Assembly: GCF_035920345.1 (NCBI RefSeq)
Contig: NZ_CP109149.1
Span: 7,378,001-7,442,000 of the forward strand
Reading direction: 5' to 3'
From: Nocardia vinacea
GTDB taxonomy: Bacteria > Actinomycetota > Actinomycetes > Mycobacteriales > Mycobacteriaceae
DNA length: 64,000 bases
Shown here: positions 7,825 to 14,628 of the stretch, in pieces
How positions within the stretch are numbered: position 1 is the first letter of the stretch
Layout: the number at the start of each line of letters is the position of its first letter
Program-made: the position numbers and the translations under genes
The notes under the pieces: model-generated
Databases searched by the model: none
What the model saw: only the letters and a program-made list of their open reading frames with translations
Told to the model about the DNA's origin: nothing

Positions 7825-8550
7825 TCAGGCGGGACCGGTGACGGGGTGCGGTGTGACGATGTTTTCGGCGGGTACCGGGTCGGGGTAGAGCAGCCCGATC
7901 AGGGCGAATCCGATACCGGCGCCGAGGATTTGGGCAACGATGAACGCGGGCACCGAGGCAGGGGCGATACCGGCAAAGGTGTCGGAGAAGATTCGGCCGA
8001 TCGTGACCGCAGGGTTGGCGAAGGACGTGGAACTGGTGAACCAGTAGGCCGCACCGATGTAGGCGGCCACCGCCGCAGCCGACATCGCGGCGCGGCCGGT
8101 GCGGGCGAGGGCGAAGATGACCGCGATCAGCCCGGCCGTGGCCACCACCTCCCCGACCAGGTGCCCGGTGGTAACGCGGTGGTGGTTGGAGATCTGGACG
8201 GCACGCTGATCGAACATGATGTTGGCCAGTACCGCCCCCACCATCCCGCCGAGGACTTGCGCGCCGACGTAAGCGGCGAGGTCGGTAGCGGTGAGTCCGG
8301 TACCACGGCGGCGTCCGGCCCACCAATCCGCTATCGAGACAACGGGATTGAAGTGCGCGCCGGATACCGGACCGAGCATCAGGATCAAAACGCCGAGCCC
8401 GAAAACGGTCGCGGTCGAGTTCTCCAGCAACTGCACGCCGCTGTCGTGCGGCGAGAGCTGTTGGGCGGCGATTCCGGAGCCGACGACCGCGCATACCAGC
8501 AACGCGGTACCCATGAACTCGGCCAGCAGCCGCCGCGCCAGCACACTCAT
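7825..8550 (-). CDS. Aquaporin/MIP-family channel of the arsenic cluster (AqpS-like)
   Basis: A 241-residue six-helix channel of the major intrinsic protein family. The two pore loops carry FNPV (residues 67-70) and FANPA (178-182). The first motif is NPV rather than the classical NPA, a change also seen in arsenic-linked channels. Wedged between arsR and arsC, it is expected to pass arsenite out of the cell, as described for Sinorhizobium AqpS. The ATG at 8550 overlaps the arsR stop by 4 nt (ATGA), implying coupled translation. A longer open frame back to 8736 is only the antisense of arsR. Confidence 0.88.
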   Translation of the reverse strand: MSVLARRLLAEFMGTALLVCAVVGSGIAAQQLSPHDSGVQLLENSTATVFGLGVLILMLGPVSGAHFNPVVSIADWWAGRRRGTGLTATDLAAYVGAQVLGGMVGAVLANIMFDQRAVQISNHHRVTTGHLVGEVVATAGLIAVIFALARTGRAAMSAAAVAAYIGAAYWFTSSTSFANPAVTIGRIFSDTFAGIAPASVPAFIVAQILGAGIGFALIGLLYPDPVPAENIVTPHPVTGPA

Positions 8551-8924
8551 CGAGCGAGCGCCTCGGGCAGCGCGATGTCCAGCAACTGCGAAAGTTGCTG
8601 CAGGGCGGCGGGTTCGACCCGGTAGTACACCCACGACCCGCGCCGTTCGCTCGACAACAACCCGGCCTCCCGCAGCACCTTCAGGTGGTGGGAGATGGTG
8701 GGCTGGGAGACGTCGAAGCCCGCGGAGACATCGCACACGCAGGCTTCCTGGCCGGTGTGGCTGGCCACCACCGACAGCAGGCGCAGCCGGACCGGATCCG
8801 ACAATGCCTTGAACACCGCCGCCAGATCGGCGGCGGCCCGCGCGGTCAAGGGTTGCCGAGCCAGGGGCGTGACCTCACACCCGGGTGAGGTCACGTCGGT
8901 CAGCGGGAGCTCTCGATTAGACAC
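8547..8924 (-). CDS. arsR: ArsR-family metalloregulator of the aquaporin-arsC operon
   Basis: A 125-residue ArsR/SmtB repressor. The HTH region (AGFDVSQPTISHHLKVLREA) is preceded by ACVCDV, with C62 and C64 in the position of the classical arsenite-binding ELCVCDL motif. C16 near the N-terminus could be the third thiol ligand. Start GTG at 8924 is chosen because the operator-like palindrome lies directly upstream and the longer open frame (to 8984) would cover it. It is the first gene of a three-gene operon and overlaps the aquaporin gene by 4 nt. Arsenite should release it from its operator. Confidence 0.92.
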   Translation of the reverse strand: MSNRELPLTDVTSPGCEVTPLARQPLTARAAADLAAVFKALSDPVRLRLLSVVASHTGQEACVCDVSAGFDVSQPTISHHLKVLREAGLLSSERRGSWVYYRVEPAALQQLSQLLDIALPEALAR

Positions 8925-8927
8925 GCA

Positions 8928-8947
8928 TCGATATTGATGGTTATCGA
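8928..8947. promoter_or_regulatory. Operator for the arsR-aquaporin-arsC operon
   Basis: TCGATA-N8-TATCGA is a 20-bp interrupted palindrome in an AT-richer stretch starting 4 bp upstream of the arsR GTG. ArsR/SmtB repressors typically bind such sites over their own promoters. It would block transcription from the short gap behind the arsI/cadI gene. Confidence 0.65.
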
Positions 8948-8990
8948 ATCCGAGGGCAAGCGAATAGCGGATGAACGAACCCATGAACGG

Positions 8991-9521
8991 TTAGTTGCAG
9001 CAGGATGCGCCGGAGGTGATGGCGTCCTTCTTGGCGTCGCCAGCGCAGCACGCACCCTCGGCGGCAGCATCCTCGGCAGTGCCGCAGCATACCGACACCG
9101 CCTGCTCGTCATCGATCGTCGCACCGGTGGCGAGTTGCGGTGCGGTGCCGAAGGTCTCGCTGTCGGCGAGCACGGTGTAGACCTCCCAGCGTTCGGCATC
9201 CGGGGCGGTGACCCACACCTTGTCCTGGGTGGCGAAGCAACACGTGGTCGCGATCTGCTCCTCGGTGAACAGCCCCGCCGTCGACAGCCGCGCGATCTCG
9301 GCATGCACCTGATCGCTGGATTCCACCTCGACACCGAGGTGATTGAGACTGCCGCCCTGGCCGGGATTCTCGATCAATACGAGCTTGACCGGTGGCTCGG
9401 TGATGGCGAAGTTGGCGTAACCCGGCTTGCGCTTGGCGGGTTCGGCATTGAACAGGGTCGCGTAAAACTGCACCGCCTGATCGAGGTCGTCGACGTTGAG
9501 GGCGAGCTGGATGCGGGACAT
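8991..9521 (-). CDS. ArsI/CadI-family metalloenzyme (VOC fold, Cys-rich tail)
   Basis: A 176-residue vicinal-oxygen-chelate protein. Metal-ligand candidates are His in SLNHLGVEV (H61) and Glu in RWEVYTV (E113). The vicinal pair C94-C95 (TTCCFATQDKVWV) is the position used by ArsI C-As lyases to hold trivalent organoarsenicals. The related CadI proteins are cadmium-induced. A tail with three more CC pairs (145-146, 158-159, 174-175) could bind thiophilic metals. The ATG at 9521 follows GGAGGT by 6 nt. It is divergent from a second arsR across a 15-bp inverted repeat. ArsI-type organoarsenical cleavage or metal sequestration both fit; I favour ArsI because of the neighbouring ars genes. Confidence 0.85.
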   Translation of the reverse strand: MSRIQLALNVDDLDQAVQFYATLFNAEPAKRKPGYANFAITEPPVKLVLIENPGQGGSLNHLGVEVESSDQVHAEIARLSTAGLFTEEQIATTCCFATQDKVWVTAPDAERWEVYTVLADSETFGTAPQLATGATIDDEQAVSVCCGTAEDAAAEGACCAGDAKKDAITSGASCCN

Positions 9522-9543
9522 GAGACTTACCTCCACTTGTGAG

Positions 9544-9596
9544 ACATATGTCGAAAAGCTGACAGGGTCGAGTGTGCACACCTTTTCGACATATGT
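9544..9596. promoter_or_regulatory. Divergent arsI/arsR operator pair
   Basis: ACATATGTCGAAAAG (9544-9558) and its exact inverse CTTTTCGACATATGT (9582-9596) flank a 23-bp centre. Each arm holds the palindrome GACATATGTC (9543-9552 and 9588-9597). One repressor dimer per arm could control both divergent transcripts. The likely ligand is the arsR product at 9622-9981. Confidence 0.78.
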
Positions 9597-9621
9597 CAAC
9601 AAGGTGGGTAGAGTTGATCCC

Positions 9622-9981
9622 ATGCCCAAGGCGCTACCAGTGATCGACATGTCCGCCCCCGTCTGCTGCGCACCCGTCGCGGCCGCACCGATCGACGACA
9701 CCGCCGCGCTGGAAATCGCGTTGCGGCTCAAAGCCATCGCGGAACCCGTCCGCGTCAAACTGCTGTCCCTGCTGCTCACCAGCCCAGCTGGTGCGGAGAA
9801 CACCGGCGATCTCGCCCAGGCGATCGGACTGGCCGAATCCACCACCAGCCACCACCTCGGCCAGCTGAGAAAGGCGGGCCTGGTCGAGACCGAACGTCGC
9901 GGCATGAACACCTATCACCGCGCGCTACGTGAATCCCTGGCGGCGCTGTGCCTCGTCCTGGACCCCAACTGCTGCCGCTGA
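9622..9981 (+). CDS. arsR: ArsR/SmtB-family metalloregulator with N- and C-terminal Cys pairs
   Basis: A 119-residue winged-helix repressor; HTH at IGLAESTTSHHLGQLRKAG, wing at ERRGMNTYHRA. Unlike the other ArsR of this cluster it lacks the CxC motif of the DNA-binding helix. Instead it has C15-C16 (PVCCAPVA) and C110, C117, C118 at the C-terminus. Corynebacterium glutamicum ArsR uses Cys15/Cys16 plus Cys55; here position 55 is not Cys, so the third ligand may come from the tail. The ATG at 9622 is supported by frame and spacing. It should repress itself and the divergent ArsI/CadI gene. Confidence 0.9.
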   Translation: MPKALPVIDMSAPVCCAPVAAAPIDDTAALEIALRLKAIAEPVRVKLLSLLLTSPAGAENTGDLAQAIGLAESTTSHHLGQLRKAGLVETERRGMNTYHRALRESLAALCLVLDPNCCR

Positions 9982-10077
9982 ACCCTGGCCCCGCTGGTGA
10001 GCGGATTGGTTCGAGCGCGAACGCTACGAGAAGCCTGTCGTCGAGCTGACCTCCGCCCGAGGGCGGTCAAGAAAAAG

Positions 10078-10142
10078 AGAGCAGTGCTCTTGACTTGACG
10101 AGAACCGGTGTGGAACACTGATCTCAACAGAGAGCAGTGCTC
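10078..10142 (+). promoter_or_regulatory. Twin palindromes flanking the nitroreductase promoter
   Basis: AGAGCAGTGCTCT (10078-10090) and GAGCAGTGCTC (10132-10142) share one palindrome, 53 bp apart. Between them TTGACT (10090-10095) and AACACT (10114-10119), spaced 18 bp, form a plausible promoter. Such sites are typical of TetR-type repressors. No tetR gene is adjacent, so the cognate regulator must be elsewhere. Confidence 0.65.
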
Positions 10143-10157
10143 ACAAAGGAGTAGGAA

Positions 10158-10604
10158 ATGAACGCCAGCACCCGCTACCTCGGCCCGACCGGCATGGACC
10201 TGATCATGAACAAGGTTGCCAACTGGCTGCCTCGCCTCGGCATCAGCGTGATGGGGTCGCGGCTGTTGGCGGTGCGCGGTCGTAAGAGTGGCGAATGGCG
10301 CACCACCATGGTCAATTTGATGACCGATTCCGATGGCACGCGCTACCTGGTGGCGCCGCGCGGCCACACGCAGTGGGTGCGCAACCTGCGCGTCGCGGGT
10401 GATGGTGAGCTGCGGCTGGGGCGCAAGGTCGAGGTATTCACGGCGACCGAAGTGGCCGATGCAGACAAGGTTCCGCTGCTGCGGCTCTACCTGCAGAAGT
10501 GGGGCTGGGAGGTCGGCAAATTCTTCGAGGGTGTCACCAAGGATGCCACTGATGCGGAGTTGGCCGAGATTGCCCCGGGATTCCCGGTCTTCCGACTCGC
10601 CTAG
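10158..10604 (+). CDS. Deazaflavin (F420)-dependent nitroreductase family protein (Ddn-like)
   Basis: A 148-residue split beta-barrel protein of the F420H2-dependent reductase family, of which M. tuberculosis Ddn is the best-known member. Family hallmarks are the SRLLAVRGRKSGEWRTTMVN segment, LVAPRGHTQWVRNLR and the closing FPVFRLA. Members reduce quinones or nitro compounds using F420H2; the substrate here is not predictable. The ATG at 10158 follows AAGGAG by 8 nt. Two identical palindromes bracket its promoter. It converges on aroQ, with two 35-bp hairpin repeats between the genes. Confidence 0.88.
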   Translation: MNASTRYLGPTGMDLIMNKVANWLPRLGISVMGSRLLAVRGRKSGEWRTTMVNLMTDSDGTRYLVAPRGHTQWVRNLRVAGDGELRLGRKVEVFTATEVADADKVPLLRLYLQKWGWEVGKFFEGVTKDATDAELAEIAPGFPVFRLA

Positions 10605-10623
10605 TGCGACAAGCCGATCCGGT

Positions 10624-10696
10624 CAGCCGACCCTTTCGAGCGACCTGCAAGCAGTCGCTAGCTGATCCTTTCGAGCGACCTGCAAGCAGTCGCTAG
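10624..10696 (-). repeat. 35-bp hairpin repeat, tandem copies 2a and 2b
   Basis: Two copies in direct tandem, 35 bp apart, in inverted orientation relative to copy 1. They fill the convergent gap between the nitroreductase and aroQ. The distal end (CTAG at 10693-10696) supplies the aroQ stop codon. The 8-bp stem core in each copy could act as a bidirectional 3'-end hairpin. Confidence 0.88.
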
Positions 10697-11130
10697 CGGT
10701 GGATCAGGAATTCGATGGCCGCGGCATAACCCTGAATCCCCATCCCGGCCACCACCGCGGTGGCGATGGGGGAGATGTAGGAGTGATGCCGGAACTCCTC
10801 GCGCGCATGCACATTGCTGATGTGCACCTCGACAATCGGGAGTTCCGGAATCACCAGCGCATCACGCAGCGCGACCGAAGTGTGCGTGAGCCCACCGGGA
10901 TTTATGACAATGCCCGACTCGATGCCGCGCGCCCGGTGGATCCGATCGATCAGCGCTCCTTCGGAATTCGACTGGAACGCATCGATCTCGCGGCCGTACC
11001 GGGCGGCGGTCTGTCGGCACAATTGGACGACATCATCGAGCGTGGCCGACCCGTAGACCTCCGGCTGGCGGGTGCCGAGCATATTGAGGTTCGGGCCGTT
11101 GAGAACCAGGATCGGGCCAGGTGTCGACAT
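10693..11130 (-). CDS. aroQ: Type II 3-dehydroquinate dehydratase
   Basis: Converts 3-dehydroquinate to 3-dehydroshikimate, third step of the shikimate pathway; type II enzymes are cytosolic dodecamers. The 145-residue length is typical. Visible catalytic residues are R21 and Y26 in the flexible lid (GTRQPEVYG), the NPGG turn (residues 77-80), H103 in [15 protein letters not shown] and R114. The N-terminal [13 protein letters not shown] is diagnostic. The stop codon lies inside the edge of a 35-bp repeat. The upstream gene ends 24 bp before its ATG, so the two are probably cotranscribed. No other shikimate genes are nearby. Confidence 0.96.
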   Translation of the reverse strand: MSTPGPILVLNGPNLNMLGTRQPEVYGSATLDDVVQLCRQTAARYGREIDAFQSNSEGALIDRIHRARGIESGIVINPGGLTHTSVALRDALVIPELPIVEVHISNVHAREEFRHHSYISPIATAVVAGMGIQGYAAAIEFLIHR

Positions 11131-11154
11131 GGCTTAGACACTAGCCCGCCCTGT

Positions 11155-11736
11155 TCAGAGTCCCTGCGGACCTTCCGAACGCAGGTCGTCCACCTTCTGC
11201 ATGGCGGTGCGCAACTCCTCGAGCCAGGCCTCGGCATGTTTGCCCGCCAACTTCACCGTCCACGCCAGCGCATCCGCGCGCGAGCGCGCCACACCGGAAT
11301 CGACGAGCGTGTCGAGCACCTTGCGCTCCGGCTGTCGCAGTCGCGTCATCACCGGAACCGCCAAGTGCGTGAACATGATTCGTTCGCCGTCCACCGAGAC
11401 GCCCCACGCGACGCTGCGTCCGTAGCGCCGCTGGGCCTCGTTCGCGATCTGCATGCGGGCCGGGCGGGTGGTCTCGCGGAAGCGGGCGACGGCGCCCTCC
11501 TTCGTCGCGGCTGGGACCTCCTCTGCGGGAGCCTCGTCCTTTTCCGATACCGGGGCCGGGAGCTCACCGATAACCACGATCTCGTCCCGGTCGATTTCGA
11601 TGACGGGCGGCCCGGCGAACCAGTCGCTCGGCAACCTTCCGGCGAACCAGTCCGGGGCGTCCGCGGGATCCGGTAGATCGGCCTGCTGCCAGCCGCCCGG
11701 TCGTCCGAAGCCCCGTCCCCGATGCTCGTGCCTCAT
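11155..11736 (-). CDS. Conserved actinobacterial protein of unknown function
   Basis: A 193-residue soluble protein that I do not assign to a named family. The first half is low in secondary structure and has a tandem-like DWFAGRLPSDWFAGPP motif (residues ~29-44), then an acidic stretch (EKDEAPAEEVPAATKEG). The second half looks folded and helical: RMQIANEAQRRYGRSVAWGV, followed by a segment rich in Arg, Lys and Glu (TRLRQPERKVLDTLVDSGVA). That segment resembles the dimerising helices of small DNA-associated proteins, and RSRADALAWTVKLAG resembles a ribbon-helix-helix tail. This is inference only. The gene lies 24 bp upstream of aroQ in the same orientation. Confidence 0.7.
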   Translation of the reverse strand: MRHEHRGRGFGRPGGWQQADLPDPADAPDWFAGRLPSDWFAGPPVIEIDRDEIVVIGELPAPVSEKDEAPAEEVPAATKEGAVARFRETTRPARMQIANEAQRRYGRSVAWGVSVDGERIMFTHLAVPVMTRLRQPERKVLDTLVDSGVARSRADALAWTVKLAGKHAEAWLEELRTAMQKVDDLRSEGPQGL

Positions 11737-12151
11737 TGGGAATCACCTACTTACTGTGGTGCCTGTATTTCATTGATTACAAGATTACGTCGCAAAGCAT
11801 GCGCGTGGTTCTGCTCTGTGCGAACGGTTTCGGCCACCGGCCGTTCGGGTACGCCAGATAAAGGTGTGTGCTGGTCAACGAGGCCCTGTGCGATCGAAAC
11901 GCCAACGCGGGCCGCCGAAACGCCGACGTGGGCCGTTTTCTGACAAGTTCGTGTTCCTGCCGGTACGGTTGCGGCGCCGGGTGTCGCAACGGGACCGGGG
12001 AACGTCCATGATCGACCAACCGGAGCACGGGCTTCGGGAACAATCGGAGATACTGAGCATGGGTAACGTCCGGCCGGTGTGGCTCGGCGGGCAGCTAATT
12101 TCAGGTACGGTGGTCTTGTTACTGGAGTGACAAGAGTAAAGAGTGGGCGAC
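11737..12151. other. 415-bp divergent intergenic region with a 21-bp direct repeat
   Basis: No convincing gene. A 21-bp unit starting CGAAACGCC is repeated twice at 11895-11936. The region is AT-richer near 11750-11800 and should hold the promoters of the divergent unknown gene and the lipoprotein gene. I could not pick confident -35/-10 pairs. Confidence 0.5.
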
Positions 12152-13831
12152 ATGGATGTGTGGGGATCCCGCCGCTATCGCGTCCGGGGCGCAATCGCAC
12201 TCTCGGGGGTGGTGGCGCTGGCTATCGCGATCGGGGCGTGTGGTTCCGATGCGAAGCGCAATGAAGCCGAGTACGTCGTCGATCGCTTCACCGCACTGCT
12301 CGACGAGCAGAACTATGCGAAGGCCGCGGAGCTCACCTCCTATCCCACGGCCGCATCCGCAACGCTGAAACAGATGTTCGCCGGATTGCAGCCGGGCAAG
12401 GTCGACTACCAGAAAACCCAATTCATCGGCCTGGACCGCGAGGCGGGCCTGTTCAGCATGGATGTCGCCTGGAACTTCGGCGAGAACAAGACCTGGAGGT
12501 ACAGCCTGCAGGGCAACGTGCGGAAGTTGGCGATCGGCTGGCGCATCTCCTGGGAACCCGCCGTCGTCATGCCGCAGCTGGACCACAATCGCACGGTCCG
12601 GCTCCTGCGCACCATGCCCACCCCGCCGCCGCGGGTCAAGGACATCGTCGGCGACGCGCTGATGACCGAGCAGGTCATCAATGTGGTCAAACTCGATCCC
12701 GCCAAGACGACCGATCTGGTGGCCTCGACCAACGCGCTGGCCAAGGCCATCGAACCGGTCGCGCCGCTGATCACTGGTCCGTCGCTGATGCAGCAGCTGT
12801 CGACCTCACAGGGCAAGCCGATCATCGCGGTGAATCTGCGCGAACCCGATTTCGCGATCCTGGAATCCGCGCTGGCCCGGGTGCCCGGCGTGGTGACGGA
12901 GAAGCAACCGCGGCTGATCTCTGCCGACCGCCGGACCTGGTCGCCGATGCTGGACGCGCTGCGCAAGGTGTGGCAGGACAGCCAGGATCTGCACGCCGGT
13001 TGGGGTGTGCAGATTTTCGAACAGGACGGACGTTTCGTCGGCCAGATCGCCGGTTACCAGGGCCCTCCCGGTCCGGATATCGCGGCCACCATGGATCAGC
13101 GCCTGCAGCGCGCCGCCGAGGATGCGGTGGTGAGCGTCGGGACGCCCGCCTCGATCGTGGCGATCCAGCCGTCCAGCGGCGCGGTCGTCGCGGTCGCGCA
13201 GAATACGCAGGCCAGTGAGCACGGTTCGGTCGCGTTCACCGGGCTCTATCCGGTCGGCACCAATATCGATCTGTTCCGCAATGTCGCCGCGGTGCTGAAG
13301 AACAAGGCACCGCAGGACGTTTCGGTGCAGGACGCGGCCGAATCCGCGCCGAATCTCGGCGTCGGCGTCGATTACAAGGTGCCGGGACTGGACGAGGTCA
13401 CCGGCCGGGTCGCGGTCGCGGGGCGCAGTGCCGAGCAGGTGCGCCAAGGCGGTGGTACGGATGCGGTGCTGGCCAGCCCATTCGGGATGGCGATCGCCGC
13501 GGCTGCCATCGCGCGCGGGCAGGTGCCGCCGCCGATGATCGAGGCCGGACACCCCAGCGCCACGGACGCACAGGTCCCCGAGATGTCACCGCAACTCACC
13601 GATCGGCTGCGCGCGATGTTGCGCGACGGCGCGGGCCGACCGGAGTTCGCGCCGCTGCGGCCCTACCGCGATGTCATCGGATTCATGGCCACTGCGGGCA
13701 ATGACGGCTGGCTCATCGCGAATGCCGGGGATCTGGCCCTCGCGATTCACATCAATGACGCCGACAGCGGCGACGCGACCGCGCGGATGGCGGCCAGGTT
13801 GTTCCAATCGCTGGCCACCCCTGAGCCGTGA
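12152..13831 (+). CDS. Penicillin-binding-protein-like lipoprotein with degenerate transpeptidase domain
   Basis: A 559-residue predicted lipoprotein. The N-terminal hydrophobic segment ends in a lipobox-like AIGAC, with C30 as the lipidated residue. Then comes a MecA_N/NTF2-like domain (NEAEYVVDRFTALLDEQNYA, GWRISWEP), a PBP dimerisation region and a transpeptidase-like fold. The layout matches the M. tuberculosis penicillin-binding lipoprotein Rv2864c. However, the SxxK site expected after GLYP is replaced by VGTNIDLF. The KTG box is replaced by FMATAGNDGWLIAN, and no SxN is evident. It is therefore probably enzymatically inactive, a scaffold or regulator of wall synthesis. ATG 12152 preferred over GTG 12143. 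The stop abuts the convergent DUF3054 stop. Confidence 0.85.
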   Translation: MDVWGSRRYRVRGAIALSGVVALAIAIGACGSDAKRNEAEYVVDRFTALLDEQNYAKAAELTSYPTAASATLKQMFAGLQPGKVDYQKTQFIGLDREAGLFSMDVAWNFGENKTWRYSLQGNVRKLAIGWRISWEPAVVMPQLDHNRTVRLLRTMPTPPPRVKDIVGDALMTEQVINVVKLDPAKTTDLVASTNALAKAIEPVAPLITGPSLMQQLSTSQGKPIIAVNLREPDFAILESALARVPGVVTEKQPRLISADRRTWSPMLDALRKVWQDSQDLHAGWGVQIFEQDGRFVGQIAGYQGPPGPDIAATMDQRLQRAAEDAVVSVGTPASIVAIQPSSGAVVAVAQNTQASEHGSVAFTGLYPVGTNIDLFRNVAAVLKNKAPQDVSVQDAAESAPNLGVGVDYKVPGLDEVTGRVAVAGRSAEQVRQGGGTDAVLASPFGMAIAAAAIARGQVPPPMIEAGHPSATDAQVPEMSPQLTDRLRAMLRDGAGRPEFAPLRPYRDVIGFMATAGNDGWLIANAGDLALAIHINDADSGDATARMAARLFQSLATPEP

Positions 13832-14209
13832 TCAGTTGATGGCTCTGATGGCCGCGCGCCAGCCGAGCAGGAACAGCGCGAGCACACACGCCGCGACGAT
13901 GATGAAACTGAATGCGGTGCCCTGACCGCTGATCACGCGCAACAGCATGCCGCCGCAGAGAGTGCCGAGCCAGACCAGAACACCGACGGGCCATGGTGCG
14001 GCTCCGTCGAATCGCGCCGCTCCCTTTTCGCCGGATACCCGGCTGGCCACGGCGGCCGCAACGACCCAGCCGATCGCCAGCCCGATCGCGAACGGCCACA
14101 CCGTCTTCAGCAGTCCGGTGAGTACCGCCTCGTCATGGCTGCGCCGCCCGATCGCGCAGAACAAGATCACCAGCAGCGCATCCACCACCAACGGGACCAA
14201 TTTCCTCAC
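13832..14209 (-). CDS. DUF3054 membrane protein
   Basis: A 125-residue protein with four predicted membrane helices: LVPLVVDALLVILFCAIG, TVWPFAIGLAIGWVVAAA, WPVGVLVWLGTLCGGMLL and FSFIIVAACVLALFLLGW. The RRSHDE motif after helix 1 marks the DUF3054 family, small actinobacterial proteins of unknown role. GTG at 14209 is preferred because it places the first helix at the N-terminus. Its stop codon directly abuts that of the convergent lipoprotein gene (TGATCA). Confidence 0.8.
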   Translation of the reverse strand: MRKLVPLVVDALLVILFCAIGRRSHDEAVLTGLLKTVWPFAIGLAIGWVVAAAVASRVSGEKGAARFDGAAPWPVGVLVWLGTLCGGMLLRVISGQGTAFSFIIVAACVLALFLLGWRAAIRAIN

Positions 14210-14333
14210 GCGGCCAGCGTAGTAGTGCCCGCATCCGCTCCTGCTACGTGACACCTGCTGATCAGGTCCGGGCCCCTTGCTCGCCCACTAACATCTCGCC
14301 GCCGTACGTCGGGTATTGAACCGTTCGCACACT

Positions 14334-14628
14334 GGTGACCCCAACGGAGCGAGTCCTACGAGCGACCCCGTTCGCGGCCCGTCTCGCGTCCGAGTCGTCG
14401 AAGCGCGTGTGCCGCACGCGCGGGGCTTGACCATCCGTTGCGTGTGCATTGGGTGCTGAACGATCCGCTATCAGCGACCGCAACGGAGCGAGTCTTACGA
14501 GCGACCCCGTTCGTGGCCCGTCTCGCGTCCGAGTCGTCGAAGCGCATGCGACGAAGTCGCGAGTCTCGACGGCTCGGACGCGAGACACAGGGGGCCGCGA
14601 ACACGCCGCGCCGAAGGCGCGGCCAAAA
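14334..14628 (-). repeat. Two-hairpin 3' element (copy B1) plus a partial extra copy
   Basis: Directly after the stop codon of the gene at 14629-15741, reading on the minus strand, comes a hairpin GCCGCGCC-TTC-GGCGCGGC (14605-14623). A long hairpin follows, with 21-bp arms at 14520-14540 and 14566-14586 matching at 20 positions. Outer arms GTTCGTGGCCC and GGGCCGCGAAC extend it. A second partial copy of the distal half lies at ~14334-14405. A closely similar element follows pckG at 41580. No gene is visible in this 419-bp gap. Confidence 0.8.

Noticed and set aside
10624..10696. Tandem 35-bp direct repeats as a mini CRISPR array
   Set aside because: There is no spacer between the copies, only two units at a site, and no cas gene in the window.
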